This document shows, piece by piece, positions 50,120 to 62,173 of a DNA stretch of 64,000 bases. Each line of letters begins with the position of its first letter. Position 1 is the first letter of the stretch. The stretch is from Viscum album (lineage: Eukaryota > Streptophyta > Magnoliopsida > Santalales > Viscaceae). The translations under genes were made by a program, and so were the position numbers. Below the pieces are notes generated by a model. That model ran no database searches and was not told where the DNA came from. It saw only the letters and a list, made by a program, of their open reading frames with translations. Location: positions 627,066,915-627,130,914 of the forward strand of contig OY728123.1 in the NCBI GenBank assembly GCA_963277665.1, in the 5' to 3' direction.

Positions 50120-53100
50120 TGTTACGTCCCAAGTAAAAAAAGAGTACAGAATTTTCATATTTATTAATATTAAATATTATATTTACTTTAAAGGGAATTC
50201 TATTTATGATAGAGTAATCAACATGTAACAATGATATTATTTGAAATCTTATGTTGCACACAACATTGAGTTATAACAAAAAATTATATAATAATATTAA
50301 TATTTTAAATAGTTGTTAACGCATAGCCATTGTATTGGTGGGAATGAACATAACTAACTACAATATTATTACACATGTTTATGAAATGTTTTTACATTTA
50401 TTAAACAAATGTTAGAAGTTTAAAATGTGAATGAATCCAGTTTTAAGAATAAACACTCTAACCTTCTTTAAAATGTAGATTTACCAACTTTTCATGGTGA
50501 AACCTTTTTAAATCTTGTTTTTCTCACTTTTATATGTTATATTTGAAAAAATAAAATTATTATTTACAATCTAGACCTCAAAATGTATACTAGATGAAAT
50601 TTTGGTATTTTTCTGATAATGTTCATTTTTTAATGGAAAGTGAGAAATACTAAATTTTATTTCAAAACTGCCTTTAAATATAATTTATTTATATGATTAT
50701 TTTAACATTTTAATTGGTTTTAATGTGTAATTTGATTATAATTTTACCATTTAATCCTACACTTTTAAATTTCATATAAACAAGGGTTAATCTTTTGACA
50801 ATTATTTTTTCATAAAATCGGAGTTTTTGTTTTGACAACAGAAATTAATTTCAAGTTAATTTCTATAACTTTTGTGTTTTGAATTTTGAAAAAATAAACA
50901 CCATAATAAAAATTATGAGGTCCAAATTGTGTATATATAAAACTTTAATTTTTATATATTATGAATATTTACTTTAGTAAATATTTTATTTACCATGTTT
51001 AAAAGGTAAATTTTATAAATAATGGTAAAAAAGTATTATTATAATAATATTAAATTACCCTAACAAGTGTACTAATCATAATGATGATACATGTCCAACT
51101 AAGGGCATCCTTGTGCTGATTTTGGGAACACATGGTGCCACATGGGAATGATAATGACACATTATCTTAATTAATTTAAAAAAAGACAAAAATGACATAA
51201 ACATGTATCTTTTAGTAAATCAATTTTTACATGGGGTTATATAGGTTATCTATTTGACTATAAATATTAATTTTAATGATAAATAGATTTCCTAAATCAT
51301 GTTATTTTATTTATAAATTTTATACATCATATAAATAAAATTATCTATGTTACACTAATGATACAAAAATTACCTTATTAATGAATTATTTAAAAAAACG
51401 AGATTATAAAAATTAAATTTAAATAAAAACCCATTAAATTTATAATTGGATAATTTTATAGTAAACATGATCCATCTTATTTTATAATTTAATTATATTC
51501 TTACATTTTTAATCCAAAAATATGTTTATACTCAAAAAATAATTTCATACCTTCCTAAAGAGCCCCTCCTCCCCATCATAAAAGGACACCACCTATAACC
51601 CATTACTCACACCTCTCAAGCCCATTGGCTCGTCCAACCTCTACTAGATTAAGCTTTTTACATCTTTAAATTTATCCTAGAATCCTTCCCCTAGAAAGAA
51701 GCCATTTCATGTATACCTATTGTTTCAAACCAAAGGGGGATACACAATTTAAAGGTAACGTCTTCTCATACCTTTGTTTATATTATTTTATTTCTCCAGC
51801 CACCTTAACTCTCGTTATTTATTTATTTTATAACAAAACCTGTATCATAAATATAAAAGGTTATTTTTATTAGAAGGTTTCTAACTACATTTCCATACAC
51901 CTCCATCTAATAGATATGAACATGCTGTGTCTCTGGACAGAGAACTATGGCCTCATGTAACGACGATTGTTCAAATATCTCCAAACACCTCTCATGGTGG
52001 CAGTTATAATGGAACTGTATATATATATGATACATATTGAGTTTATTTTTTCTTTATGTTTCTTTATTTTTCATTTATTTCATACCTTTTTTGTTTCCAT
52101 ATTGGGTAAATGTGATAATTTCATTTGAGGATGTGCTGACTACCTCCCCCTCAAAAGTGAAATGACTTGTTCATGCCATACGTGGGATGTATAAAGGATT
52201 TAATTTATGAACATATGTAACATATGTAACATTAATTTTTAACAGGATTTTTAATATACCTATTTATAATTTATTTTTTATTATTTTAACAATGATGAAG
52301 AAATTAAAGTAGCATTCATGTGTACGTACAACTTACCGTCTCCAGGAACGGTGCATTTCATTTCTTATGTCGAAATGTTGTGGTCTATTATAAATACATA
52401 AAAAATGAATATATATGATATATATGATATATAAATCATGAATATCATTATGTATATAATGTACTTCTGACCACATTGGAAATTTTTAATTATAACATGT
52501 TCATTTTTTTACTCAACTTTTGAACATCGAGAAAATATCTGATATGAACTCAAATAATTAATAATTGTTATAGTAAGGTAATAAGTGATATAAAACGAAT
52601 AATAAACATGAAAACGATTATTAATGATGTTATAAATTAATTTATGTTTAATATTATGGAAGAAGAAGGAACAAATGAGTAAAATCGGACACAATGTCAG
52701 GGGTTTTCATCTCACTTTTTATTCCCGTGAGATTCATGCTATATCTGCCACTATTTCATTTTGTGTGGTTTATATACTAACCAAGATTGTATTATTTGTG
52801 TAATATACTATAATTTATTGGTATTTACATCTTTATTTTATTATTTTTATATCATTGGAAGTATATTTCATAATATACCAAATCGGTAAGGGAATTTCAA
52901 ATTTCAATTTCCACTCATTGGGTTTTACGCATACTTCATTGATTATGTTACTCATAGATTATGTGTTGAACCACTACATATTTATTTATGTATTATCTTC
53001 CAATCCATTTGTGTGGATATAATTTTTATACACATAATCACTACATTTATAAATATTTGATTCATTGATATGAACTTGATAAGGGTAATCTTAACTCAAT

Positions 53101-54448
53101 TTCTATTCAATTAGTTAAATATCCAAGTCATTGGTTTTGTTTCTACAAGAACAGGTGTTAATGTCCAGTAATTGATTTAAACTTTATTTCCAATCATATT
53201 GAGTGTGTTTTTATTTTTAGAACATAATTATGTAATTGATTAATCCTTAATATAAGGATACCGTCTTTATTATAGATTTAGTCTCAATTTACGTTCCATT
53301 GAGACTACATTGTTTTTATACTCCAATTCACATGTATATGGTGTATATACATTCATTTGAAGTATTTTATCTCTAACCCCTTTATTCTCATGATTTTATA
53401 ATTTTTCTATTAAATTTAATTCCTCAATTATTTGTATTCAGGCATCTCTCATTTTGTTAAAAACTCATTAACTAAAATAACATATTAAATGTTTTAATGA
53501 TTTATTCATCTAAATCATTATAATTAATTTTCATGTTTCCAAAATGGTTTTTAGGATTTATTTATATGGAAAATAATTTTTTATAATGTTAATTCCTTTA
53601 TGAGTTTAAAATCATCATGGGACACTTTGATTCAAAATTCACGTTATTAAATGTTTTAAATGGTTTTGAAAATGGTTTTGAGAAATCATTTACTATGTCT
53701 ATATCTTGAAATAATATATTTTGATTGAATGTGAAAATGTTATCTTTCGATTATTATTTTGTTTTGTGATCTGATTTTGTTGTTTTTCTTGGGCATTTTT
53801 TACGTATATGGGTGGTTTCGTGATATACCTATGGTTGGTGAGTCCGAGATAGTTCTCCAATGCATTTGTTAATGGGACAGAGGTAACCATAAAGGTTTCT
53901 CCTAATAGATTTAATAAATACGCTATGATGGATAATCCAAATGTAATTCCCTACGTAGATATGTAAGAAACAATGTAAGTGTGTTATGTATCTCATAAGT
54001 CACCTTTATGATTTGTGATTTCTTTGTGTTATTCTTACGTCTTTTGATTTCATGAGGTATGTTATGATTGAAGTGTATGGCTTCATTAATTTTTATTTAT
54101 TGTTGGGCTAATGTTTTATTTCATTATTTTATATCCCATGTAGGGCTTTTTATTCTCATCCCACGTTTTTGAAATGTTTTTAAAATGAATTAAAGTAGAA
54201 TAGGGTCATGGATGGGATCATGGAAAATTCAAGATGATTAAAACATGGAACTAAACATGTTTATTTTCCTTTAAGATTTTTTATTTTATAAAACAATGTA
54301 TACGGAGTAGAAGTGTCTGCATGTAATATTCAAATTGTTATGTATATGATATGAAATAATTATCTAATGCTATAAACTTTGAAATATATTATATGTGAAT
54401 TTTTAACATTATTCGAGATTATGTAATGATTAAGGCTGGGGACTTATA
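50120..54448 (+). repeat. 5' LTR of the F-box-carrying element
   Basis: It starts 'tgttacgtcccaagtaaa' and ends 'gggacttata' just before the PBS. It aligns across its length with 56709-61045, with many scattered substitutions. Shared landmarks are 'atgttgcacacaacattgag' (50252), 'aaagagcccctcctcccc' with a TATA-like box (51557-51585), 'gtacgtacaacttac' (52322) and 'ttccctacgtagatatg' (53946). The open frames at 52509-52694 and 53699-53890 are in LTR sequence. Confidence 0.92.
51577..51585 (+). promoter_or_regulatory. TATA-like box of the 5' LTR
   Basis: 'cataaaagg' follows a conserved 'agagcccctcctcccc'. The partner LTR has 'ttataaaag' at 58184-58192 in the same context. Both are followed by a conserved 'acccattactcacacc', about where transcription would start. 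It is the likely promoter of the element and of the F-box frame. Confidence 0.5.
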
Positions 54449-54450
54449 GC

Positions 54451-54466
54451 TGGTATTAGAGGTCGG
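54451..54466 (+). other. Primer binding site (tRNA-iMet type) of the F-box element
   Basis: 'tggtattagaggtcgg' two bases after the LTR matches the complement of the initiator tRNA-Met 3' end apart from a C to T change and differences at the far end. It resembles the site in insert 1. Confidence 0.8.
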
Positions 54467-54559
54467 TGTAGACATCATTAGAGATTATGAGTATTTTTTA
54501 AACACATGGTTAGTCCCTATGTCTATTATTTCAGATAAACCATTAATTTATACCTTTTT

Positions 54560-55238
54560 GTGATCAAGGAATGTCGGTTAAAAATGGAAGGAGGAGTATT
54601 TCAGACATCAATAATATCTCTTCATGATGAAATTCTTGAAATAATTTTTGAAAAGTTTTTTTTATATGATTTTGAAACATTTTCCTGTATGAAACTCACT
54701 TGCAAGCAGTTGTTCGATATATCAAACACCTTCACTATACCTCAATATCATCATAGATCATGGGTTTTATTTAATCAAATCCTAGTTTTACAATATTCAC
54801 ATATTTTCAAAAAATGTAATATTATTAAGGAATTTTCAAATATTTTGAATTATCAAAAGCTTTTGGAGTATATTATGATTTTTAAAAAGGTGTTGAAGAA
54901 GAAGACACTTGTGCAACCTATTTATATCTTCTTTTACAATATAATCTCTCAGCACATACTTATGGAATTTTAAAAGGACCAATGATTCAAATTTTCACTC
55001 AAAATCAGTCCAACTATTTTATAAAAATCATCTTTTATCAGATGTTTTGAAATTATATATCTTAAATGATTATTTTTCGAAACTATTTTTCTGCAAACAC
55101 CCACATGACTCATGTTGTACATGGTGTATTTGGATGAAGGCTGCAAAATATTTTGAAGGATCTCAAAGTCATTGTAGAATTACATGGACCTTTTACCTAC
55201 GTGAACAAGATGACGATGAAACCATATGGAAACCATGA
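54560..55238 (+). pseudogene. F-box-like gene captured inside an LTR retrotransposon, one apparent frameshift
   Basis: F-box proteins are substrate receptors of SCF ubiquitin ligases. The first frame (54560-54973, 137 codons) holds an F-box-like segment at residues 19-56: 'ISLHDEILEIIFEKFFLYDF' followed by a Lys-Leu-Thr-Cys-Lys-Gln-Leu-Phe-Asp-Ile block. It fits the Leu-Pro-x-Glu-Ile-Leu ... Ile-Phe ... Val-Cys-Lys-x-Trp pattern, with His for the usual Pro. Downstream are 'IFKKCNIIKEFSNILNYQKL' and 'LLEYIMIF'. A +1 frame change between about 54945 and 54973 opens a second frame to 55238, with a Cys/Trp-rich end ('CCTWCIWMKAAKYF'). This layout resembles the plant F-box group typified by At2g35280 and At1g67623, from memory. 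The start could be 54560 or 54584. It lies about 110 bp after the PBS, in sense with the LTR promoter. The F-box call is moderate and the subfamily call weak. Confidence 0.6.
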
Positions 55239-56692
55239 TAATGGTTTGTTGTTATTTCATTTAAGAATAGTTTTATTTTATAATATAGAGGTGAATAAAA
55301 TGGAAAATATATATTAGGATTCATGAATAATGATGTTTAGGTCTTAATGTATTGGGATGAAAATTATAGGTATAAGAAAAACTTTTGAGGTTAAAACATG
55401 TTAGGTTTATTTCTTGTTTTATAAAAAGGACAACACACAGGTCGTGGGATAACTCATCGCATCAGACAAAGCTATGGGAATTGAACCCATAACCAAAGTG
55501 CAGTTGGGATTTATCACATAACACTGGACTACTTGAAGTCCCTCGTAAGTATAACTTTTTCTTTTTTGTTAAATGATTTTATGGACCAATAATAAGATGA
55601 TTTTTGGAAATTATAATTTATCAAATCGATATCCTTTATATAAGAAAATGATTTGGTGATTAAGTGTTAAAGGTAATTTTAAAAGATGTTCTCTCTTTTC
55701 GGAAAACTATATGCTTAAGAAAAATAGAACATTATGGGATCTCATTTGTGGAGTAATGGTTGAAATTTTATTTTGGAATAATCTATGTTTTTATTTTGGA
55801 TATTTGGGGTTTAGGTAATTTATAGATATGATTAACCGTTAATAGAGAATATGTTATTATGTTAATTACTCTTCAGTATAATACCTTAACTGTAGTCGAT
55901 GTTGTTTGGAGATAAATTTAAACATTATTGTGGAAAACTATGTGATCAAATCATTTTAAATTTTGGTTTTCAATATTAGATTGGATTATATTGATATAAT
56001 TTAAGGACAATTGTGTACTGAATGGTATTTCTTGAACTTTGGGTAATTTTTGTTCAATTCTGTAGATTAAGATAAGTATTTCTTTTTTTTAAAAGATTAT
56101 CATTGTTGTGGATTATCAGATCTCGTACTAAAAATTTCGTTTTGGAGGATTTTTAAAAATTGAGGAAATATATTGTTCATCTATTGTTGATTATGTGATT
56201 TTATAGAATTTGATTCTAGAACTTCAGGTGTGCCCATGTCATCATGAATACTCATGGTTTGGATAAAATATGAGTGTGTGGTAGAAATTTAGTAATGGAT
56301 GAAAGTCTATATGAAAAGAAAGTATGTTTCCTTATGTTTTTAGTTAATCTCATAAACAAATTCCCCAACATTATGAATAATAACATAAAACAAAATATGT
56401 TTCCCTTAACTTTTCTTACTGGCGAATCAAAGACCGTTTAACCCATCACATGTTTGTGGTTTTATTATTGTTAACTTTATCCTCATCATGTTTTCCATCA
56501 CTCTCCATCATAACTTGATGCATAGTTTAATCTTCTATATCCCAGTTTCATGGACTCTTAGTATTTTTTATCTCCTGTGACCTTTTTACTTTTTATTTTT
56601 TGTTTTTAAGTGATAGTTTTGCTGACACTTTTTGATATGGGACTTTTAATTAAATTTACTTGCCCAATATAAAATTCAGAGGACACAACTTC
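55239..56692 (+). other. Rest of the internal region of the F-box element
   Basis: About 1.45 kb without a convincing reading frame. Apart from the tRNA-like segment at 55466-55538 it is AT-rich. It may be the 3' untranslated part of the captured gene or leftover element sequence. No gag or pol motif was found in any of the frames I read. Confidence 0.5.
55466..55538 (-). repeat. tRNA-like sequence, possible SINE head
   Basis: On the minus strand this segment has a box A-like 'tagtccagtgtta' (55531-55519) and a box B-like 'ggttcaattcc' (55487-55477) 44 bases apart, the normal tRNA spacing. It has a perfect T-arm (stem atggg/cccat, loop ttcaatt; 55490-55474). An anticodon-arm-like ccaa/ttgg stem encloses a 7-base loop 'ctgcact'. 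The acceptor and D stems do not pair, so it is not a working tRNA. A tRNA-derived SINE fragment or tRNA relic is likely. Confidence 0.55.
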
Positions 56693-56708
56693 AAAAAGGG
56701 GGGAAGGA
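56693..56708 (+). other. Polypurine tract of the F-box element
   Basis: 'aaaaaggggggaagga' is 16 purines ending directly at the TG of the second LTR. It is the plus-strand primer site and is perfectly preserved in this old copy. Confidence 0.9.
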
Positions 56709-59700
56709 TGTAACATCCTAGGTAAATAAAGAATGTGAAATTTTGATATTTATTAATATTAAATATTAATTTTTACTTAAAGGGGATTCTATGTCTGAGA
56801 GCATACCCAGCACGCAACAATGAGTTTCATTGAAATCTCATGTTGCACACAACATTGAGTTATATCGAAAAAATATATTTTTATTACTATTTTAAATGGT
56901 AGTTAATGAATAGCTATTGTATTGGAATGAATAAATAGAACACACTGATATATGATTACACTTGTTTATTAAATGTTTTAACATTTATCTAATAAAATAT
57001 AGAAGCTTAAATTGCGAATCAATCCAATTTTAAGCATAAACACTCTAATATTCTTTAAAAGGTCAATTTACCGCCTTTTGATGGAGATCCCTTTTAAAAT
57101 ATTGTTTTAGTCAAATTTACATGTTCTATTTGAAAGAATAGTATTGTTTTTTATAACCAAGAAATCAAAATTTACTTTGGATGAAATTTTGGTATTTTTT
57201 TGATATTTTTCAGTTTTTAACGAGTAGTGAAAAATACTTCATTTTAATTCAAAACTACATTTTAATATAATTTATTTATATGGATAGATTATATTTTTAA
57301 TTGGTTTTAAAGTGCATTTATATTATATTTTTACCATTTAATCCAATGTTGTTAAATGTATGTAATTTCAATTTGAAATTGTAAACAAACAACCTTCAAT
57401 CATTTGACATTTATAATTTATTAAAAACACACTTTTTGTTTTGACAATGGGAATTAATTTAAAATTAATTTCTTCCACTTTTGTGTTTTGAATTTGGAAA
57501 AATGGATTCCCTATTCATAATTAGGATGTCCATATTGTGTAAATAGATAACTTTTACTATTAGACATTATGAATATTTACTTCAGTAAATATTTTATTTA
57601 CCATGGTTAAAATGTATATTTGGTTAATAAGGGTAAAAAAATATTATTATAATAATATTAAATAACATTAACATGTGTCACAATATTATTGGTTGATAAA
57701 TGTCCGACCATTGGAATCTTTGGGCCAATTTTGGGACCCCATGGAGCAACATGAGAGTGGTAATGAAACATATATTAATTAAATTATAGTAAATACAAAA
57801 ATGACATAAACATATATCTTTTAGTAAATACCTTTTTACATGGGGAAATATAATTTATCCCGTAAAATATTAATATTAATTTAAAATATGAAATTATTTC
57901 CTACATAATTATATTTTATTTATAATTTTTATACATAATAAAAAAAATTATTAATGACACAATGATGATGCAACGATTACCTAATTAATGAATGATTTAA
58001 ATAAATGAGATTATAAAAATTAAAAAAATATCTAAAACAACTCAAATTCATAATGGATAATTTTATTTATAATAATATTCAACTTATCTTGTAATTTAAT
58101 ATGTTTTGGACATTTTCAAACCGAAAATAATTTTATAATAAAAAAATTACTTTCAAATATTCCCAAAGAGCCCCTCCTCCCCCTTATAAAAGTACACCAT
58201 CTCTAACCCATTACTCACACCACTCAAGCATATTGGATCGTCAAAAATCATCCAAATTAAGTTTTACACATCCCTATATTCCACCATGAAGCCTTCCCCT
58301 ATGCATATATCATTTCATGTAAACATTTTTGTTCAATCCAAAGGGAGATACCCGATTTAATGGTAAGGTCTTCTCTTAAGTTATTCTCGTTTATTTTACG
58401 TCTCCAACCCCCTAAAAAACTTTTATTCATTAATTTTATAAAAAAACAAGAATCATATATATAATAGGTTATTATTATGAGAAGAATTAGAACTCCACTT
58501 CCACACACCTCTATCTAATAGATATAAACATACTATTTCGGTGGACGGTGAACTACTACCTCACAAAACTGTGATTGTTCAAATATATCATACCACCAAT
58601 CATGGTGGCCACTAGGATGCCATTTTATTTATATATTATATTTTTTTTCACTATTATTCTGTATTTTTTATTTACATCATACTTTTATGGTTTCCATAAA
58701 GTGTAAATATGATAATTTAATTTGAGGAAATCTGGACTACCGCCCCCGAAAAAGTAATATGACTCATTCATTCAATATGGGGGACGTATAAAGGATGGAA
58801 TTTATGAAATTATATAAAAAATATAACATATATATTATATTGGAATTATAATATATCAATGTATGATTTAGTTTTCATTCCTTTTAAAATGAAAAAGAAA
58901 TGAATATAGAGTTCATGTGTACGTACAGCTTACATTCTCCATGAACATTGCATTTAATTTCTTATATCCAAATATTCTGGTCTATTATAAATAAATATAT
59001 AATGGATATATATGATATATATGATATCTAAATAATTAATATGATCTTGGAGGTAATGTAAATTTTACCACATGGATAATTTGTAATTATAACAAGTTCA
59101 TTTTTTAACTCATGTTCTGAACATAAACAAAATGAATAATATGAACTTGAATAATTAATAATTTTTATAGAAAGGAAATAAGTTTTATAAAGGGAATAAT
59201 AAACATAAAAATGGTTTTGAATCTTTTATAAGTTAACTTATTTTTATAATTCATGAATAATAAGGAACAAACGACTCCTGTTGTATGCGAGGTAAGGGGT
59301 TTTCATCTCACTTTTTATTCCCATGATATTGATGCTATATTTTCCACTATTTATTTTTGTGTGTTGTATGTAATACCCATGAATTTTTTATTTGTGTAAT
59401 ATAATTTAATTTATGGGTATTTACTAATTCATTGTATGATACTTCTTTCGTGGGGCGTATGTTTTATTAGATACCAAATCAGTACGCAAATTTCAAATTT
59501 CAATTTACAATCCTTGGGTATTACGCATAATTCATTGATTATTTTACTCAAAGATTATGTGTGGAACCACTACTTATTTATTTATGTAGTAATTTCCAAT
59601 ACTTTTTGTTTGTATATAATTTTGATACACATAATCACCCCATTCATAAATTCACAAGTCATTGATGTGAACTTGATAAGTGTAATCTTAACTCAATTTC

Positions 59701-61045
59701 CATTCGTTGAGTTAAATATCCAAGTCATTGGTTTTGATTGTACAAGAACATGTGTGAATGTCAGGTGATTTATTTACACTTTATATCCTATCATATTGAG
59801 TGTATCAACATTTTTTCAAACATAATTATGTAATTGATATATCATTAATCTAAGGATACCATCTTTATAAGTGATTTTGTCTCAATTTACATTCAATTGG
59901 GTCTTAATTGTAGTTATGTTCCAATTAACTCATAAATGGTGTTTGTACTTTTCATTGGAATATTAAAACAAGAATAAATTTATTCTCATGATATTATAAT
60001 TTTTTGATTAAATTTTATTCTTCAATTATTTGTATCCAGGCATCTCTTATTTTGTTAAACAAACATTACCTAAAATATTGTTTTAAATGTTTTAAGTATT
60101 TATTCTTCTAAATGTATCTCATTAATATACTTTTTTTCAAAATCGATTTTAGAAATACATTATGTGGACATTAATGTTTTAAAATTTTAATTAAATGTAC
60201 AGTTTCAAAGTGGTACAAGACACTTTTATTCAAAAATATCTTTATTAAATGTTTCAAATGGTTTTGAAAATGGTTTTGACAAAGCATTGATTATGTCAAT
60301 ATCTAGAAATGATATACTGTGATTGGAATGTGGAAATTTTACCTTTCATTTATGCTTGTGTTATCTGTTATTATTTTTTATGTTTATTGGGAATTTTTTA
60401 TGTTTATAGGTGGTTCTGTGATAAATCTAGAGTGGGTGAGCCTGAGATAAATATCTAATGCATTGGGTAATGTGAAGGAGTTAAACATTAATGTTTCTCC
60501 TATGATATTTTGGTAATATACTATGATTGGTATTCCAAACATAATTCCCTACGTAGATATGGAAGCTACAATGTAAGTATATTATGTATCCATAAGTTAC
60601 CTTTATGATTTATGTTTTCTCATTGTTATTCAAAACAATTATGATATCATGAGGTATGTTATGATTGAAATATATGGTTTCATAGATTTCTATTTATTAA
60701 TGGGATAATTTTTTCTTTCCATATTTTATAACGCTTAATGATCTTTTTATGCTCATTCCTTGTTTTTGAAATGTATTTCAGAGGAACAAACGTAAAATAG
60801 GGTCAAGGATGGGATCAACAAATAGTCAAAATGATTAAAACATGGAACTAAACATGTTTGTTTTCCTTTAATAGTTTTTATTTTATGAAAAAATGGATAA
60901 TGAGTAGAATTATCTACCTGTAATATTAAAAATTTTATGTATATGTTATGGCCTAATTCTCTAATGCTCTAAACCTAAAGAGATCCTCCATGTGAATTTT
61001 TAACTTAATTTAAGATTATGTAATGTTTAAGGATGGGACCTTATA
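56709..61045 (+). repeat. 3' LTR of the F-box-carrying element
   Basis: It starts 'tgtaacatcctaggtaaa' and ends 'gggaccttata', followed by the TSD aaaca. It matches the left LTR in order and length (4337 against 4329 bp). A TATA-like 'ttataaaag' sits at 58184-58192. The open frame at 59436-59768 is not shared intact with the left LTR and is not a gene. Confidence 0.92.
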
Positions 61046-62173
61046 AAACATCATATAAAATTTACAAAATAAATATAATTATGACCACTCAACATCTAAT
61101 TTATTTATCTACCGCTATAATAGAAATAATGGCCATGACAAACAATTATAGCCTACATACCATGATCTACACTTTTACATGCTAAAAAATGTCACATTGG
61201 CACATAATAGGGTTCTCATGGTCATGTGAATAACCTAATCCTCTATTGGGTTCGTTTATTTTAAGATCCTCACACATGTGGACACAATAAAATTAGAGAG
61301 TATGTTATCCCCTAAAAACATCATAATTGTATCATGGCCTCACTTTCCACAAGTGATAAAACCCCACTCACATCAAATCTATGTAAGGTCACAAATTAGG
61401 TCTCACATTCCAGGTATTCCCTATTTATGCCATAAAACCCATTATATTTGTCAATCGCCATATTGACTTACCACATATGTAATCCCTTTTTAGTATTGGG
61501 GGAAAACAATACATACACTCAACTTATCTATACCATATGATAAAAGGAAACTCACAAGGACTAAATGTGAAATCAATTTCTATTTGTTGCATCACACTAC
61601 CAAGGGATCTATGTGACAAAACCTCATGATTATTTCATTTAATTCAATCCAATCGTGGTCCATGTACTATAGGGAAACATTTATAGTCAACAACTTGACC
61701 ATATATGGTTGACACAATTAATCTAGTGCACCAGGGTCCATCAAGACCCTCAACTCTTTGTCGTGTCTATTCATCACATTATTAATTTATGTTATTAATT
61801 TTTATAAACATGGTCGATAACCCATAATTGAGAGGCCAAAAAAACATTAACATAAACATGAATAACACCCAAGGGGAATGATTAATGGAACACCCACCTC
61901 ATTCAATAATCCACCCCATTCGCCATTCATCACCCAAATGTTACTCAATCGCTCTCCAATTCCATTAATCACAATCTAAAATCCAAGATCACTTCACAAG
62001 GTCAAATAAATTTATAGTAATTAGTTATAAATAACTATACACTAGAATTAAAAATAATTATACAAGATTTAAATTTTAATTTACAATACATAATTTCAAT
62101 CAACTCATTTTAATAATCATTACACCCTAATAGAATTTTTTTTGTTGGAGTGTGCATGACACACCACATGACA

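Larger units (their letters stand above)
50120..61045 (+). mobile_element. Non-autonomous LTR retrotransposon carrying an F-box-like gene
   Basis: Two direct repeats of about 4.33 kb (50120-54448 and 56709-61045) flank a 2260-bp internal region. A perfect 5-bp target-site duplication aaaca lies on both sides (50115-50119 and 61046-61050). A tRNA-iMet-like primer site starts at 54451, and a 16-base pure polypurine tract (56693-56708) lies directly before the second LTR. LTRs start TG and end TA (CA expected). No gag, protease, RT, RNase H or integrase motif is visible inside. The only coding-like sequence is an F-box-like frame at 54560-55238 in sense orientation. It must have been moved by another element's proteins. 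LTR size, PBS and TSD length fit a chromovirus-related parent, which is inference. Confidence 0.9.
48840..62173 (-). repeat. Probable minus-strand chromovirus-type LTR, split by the element at 50120-61045
   Basis: On the minus strand, 50119 down to 48840 reads like the 3' half of a Tekay-type LTR. It has 'actgagttatactcacg' (about 49330-49346) and a terminal 'ctaggtcatgaca' at 48840, close to the end of insert 1's LTR. No PBS lies beyond that end, so it would be a solo or 3' LTR. The rest should continue after the interrupting element, from 61046. A possible start is 'tgtcatgtggtg' ending at 62173 in plus coordinates, preceded in minus orientation by 'actggggtga', a possible polypurine tract. 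That right limit is a guess. No second copy is in the window. Confidence 0.45.

Noticed and set aside
55466..55538. Functional tRNA gene on the minus strand
   Set aside because: T-arm and pol III boxes are good, but acceptor and D stems do not pair. It is kept only as a tRNA-like repeat.
59436..59768. Plus-strand 110-codon open frame with hydrophobic stretches
   Set aside because: It lies inside the right LTR of the F-box element. The homologous left LTR sequence has no intact frame, and composition explains the hydrophobicity.
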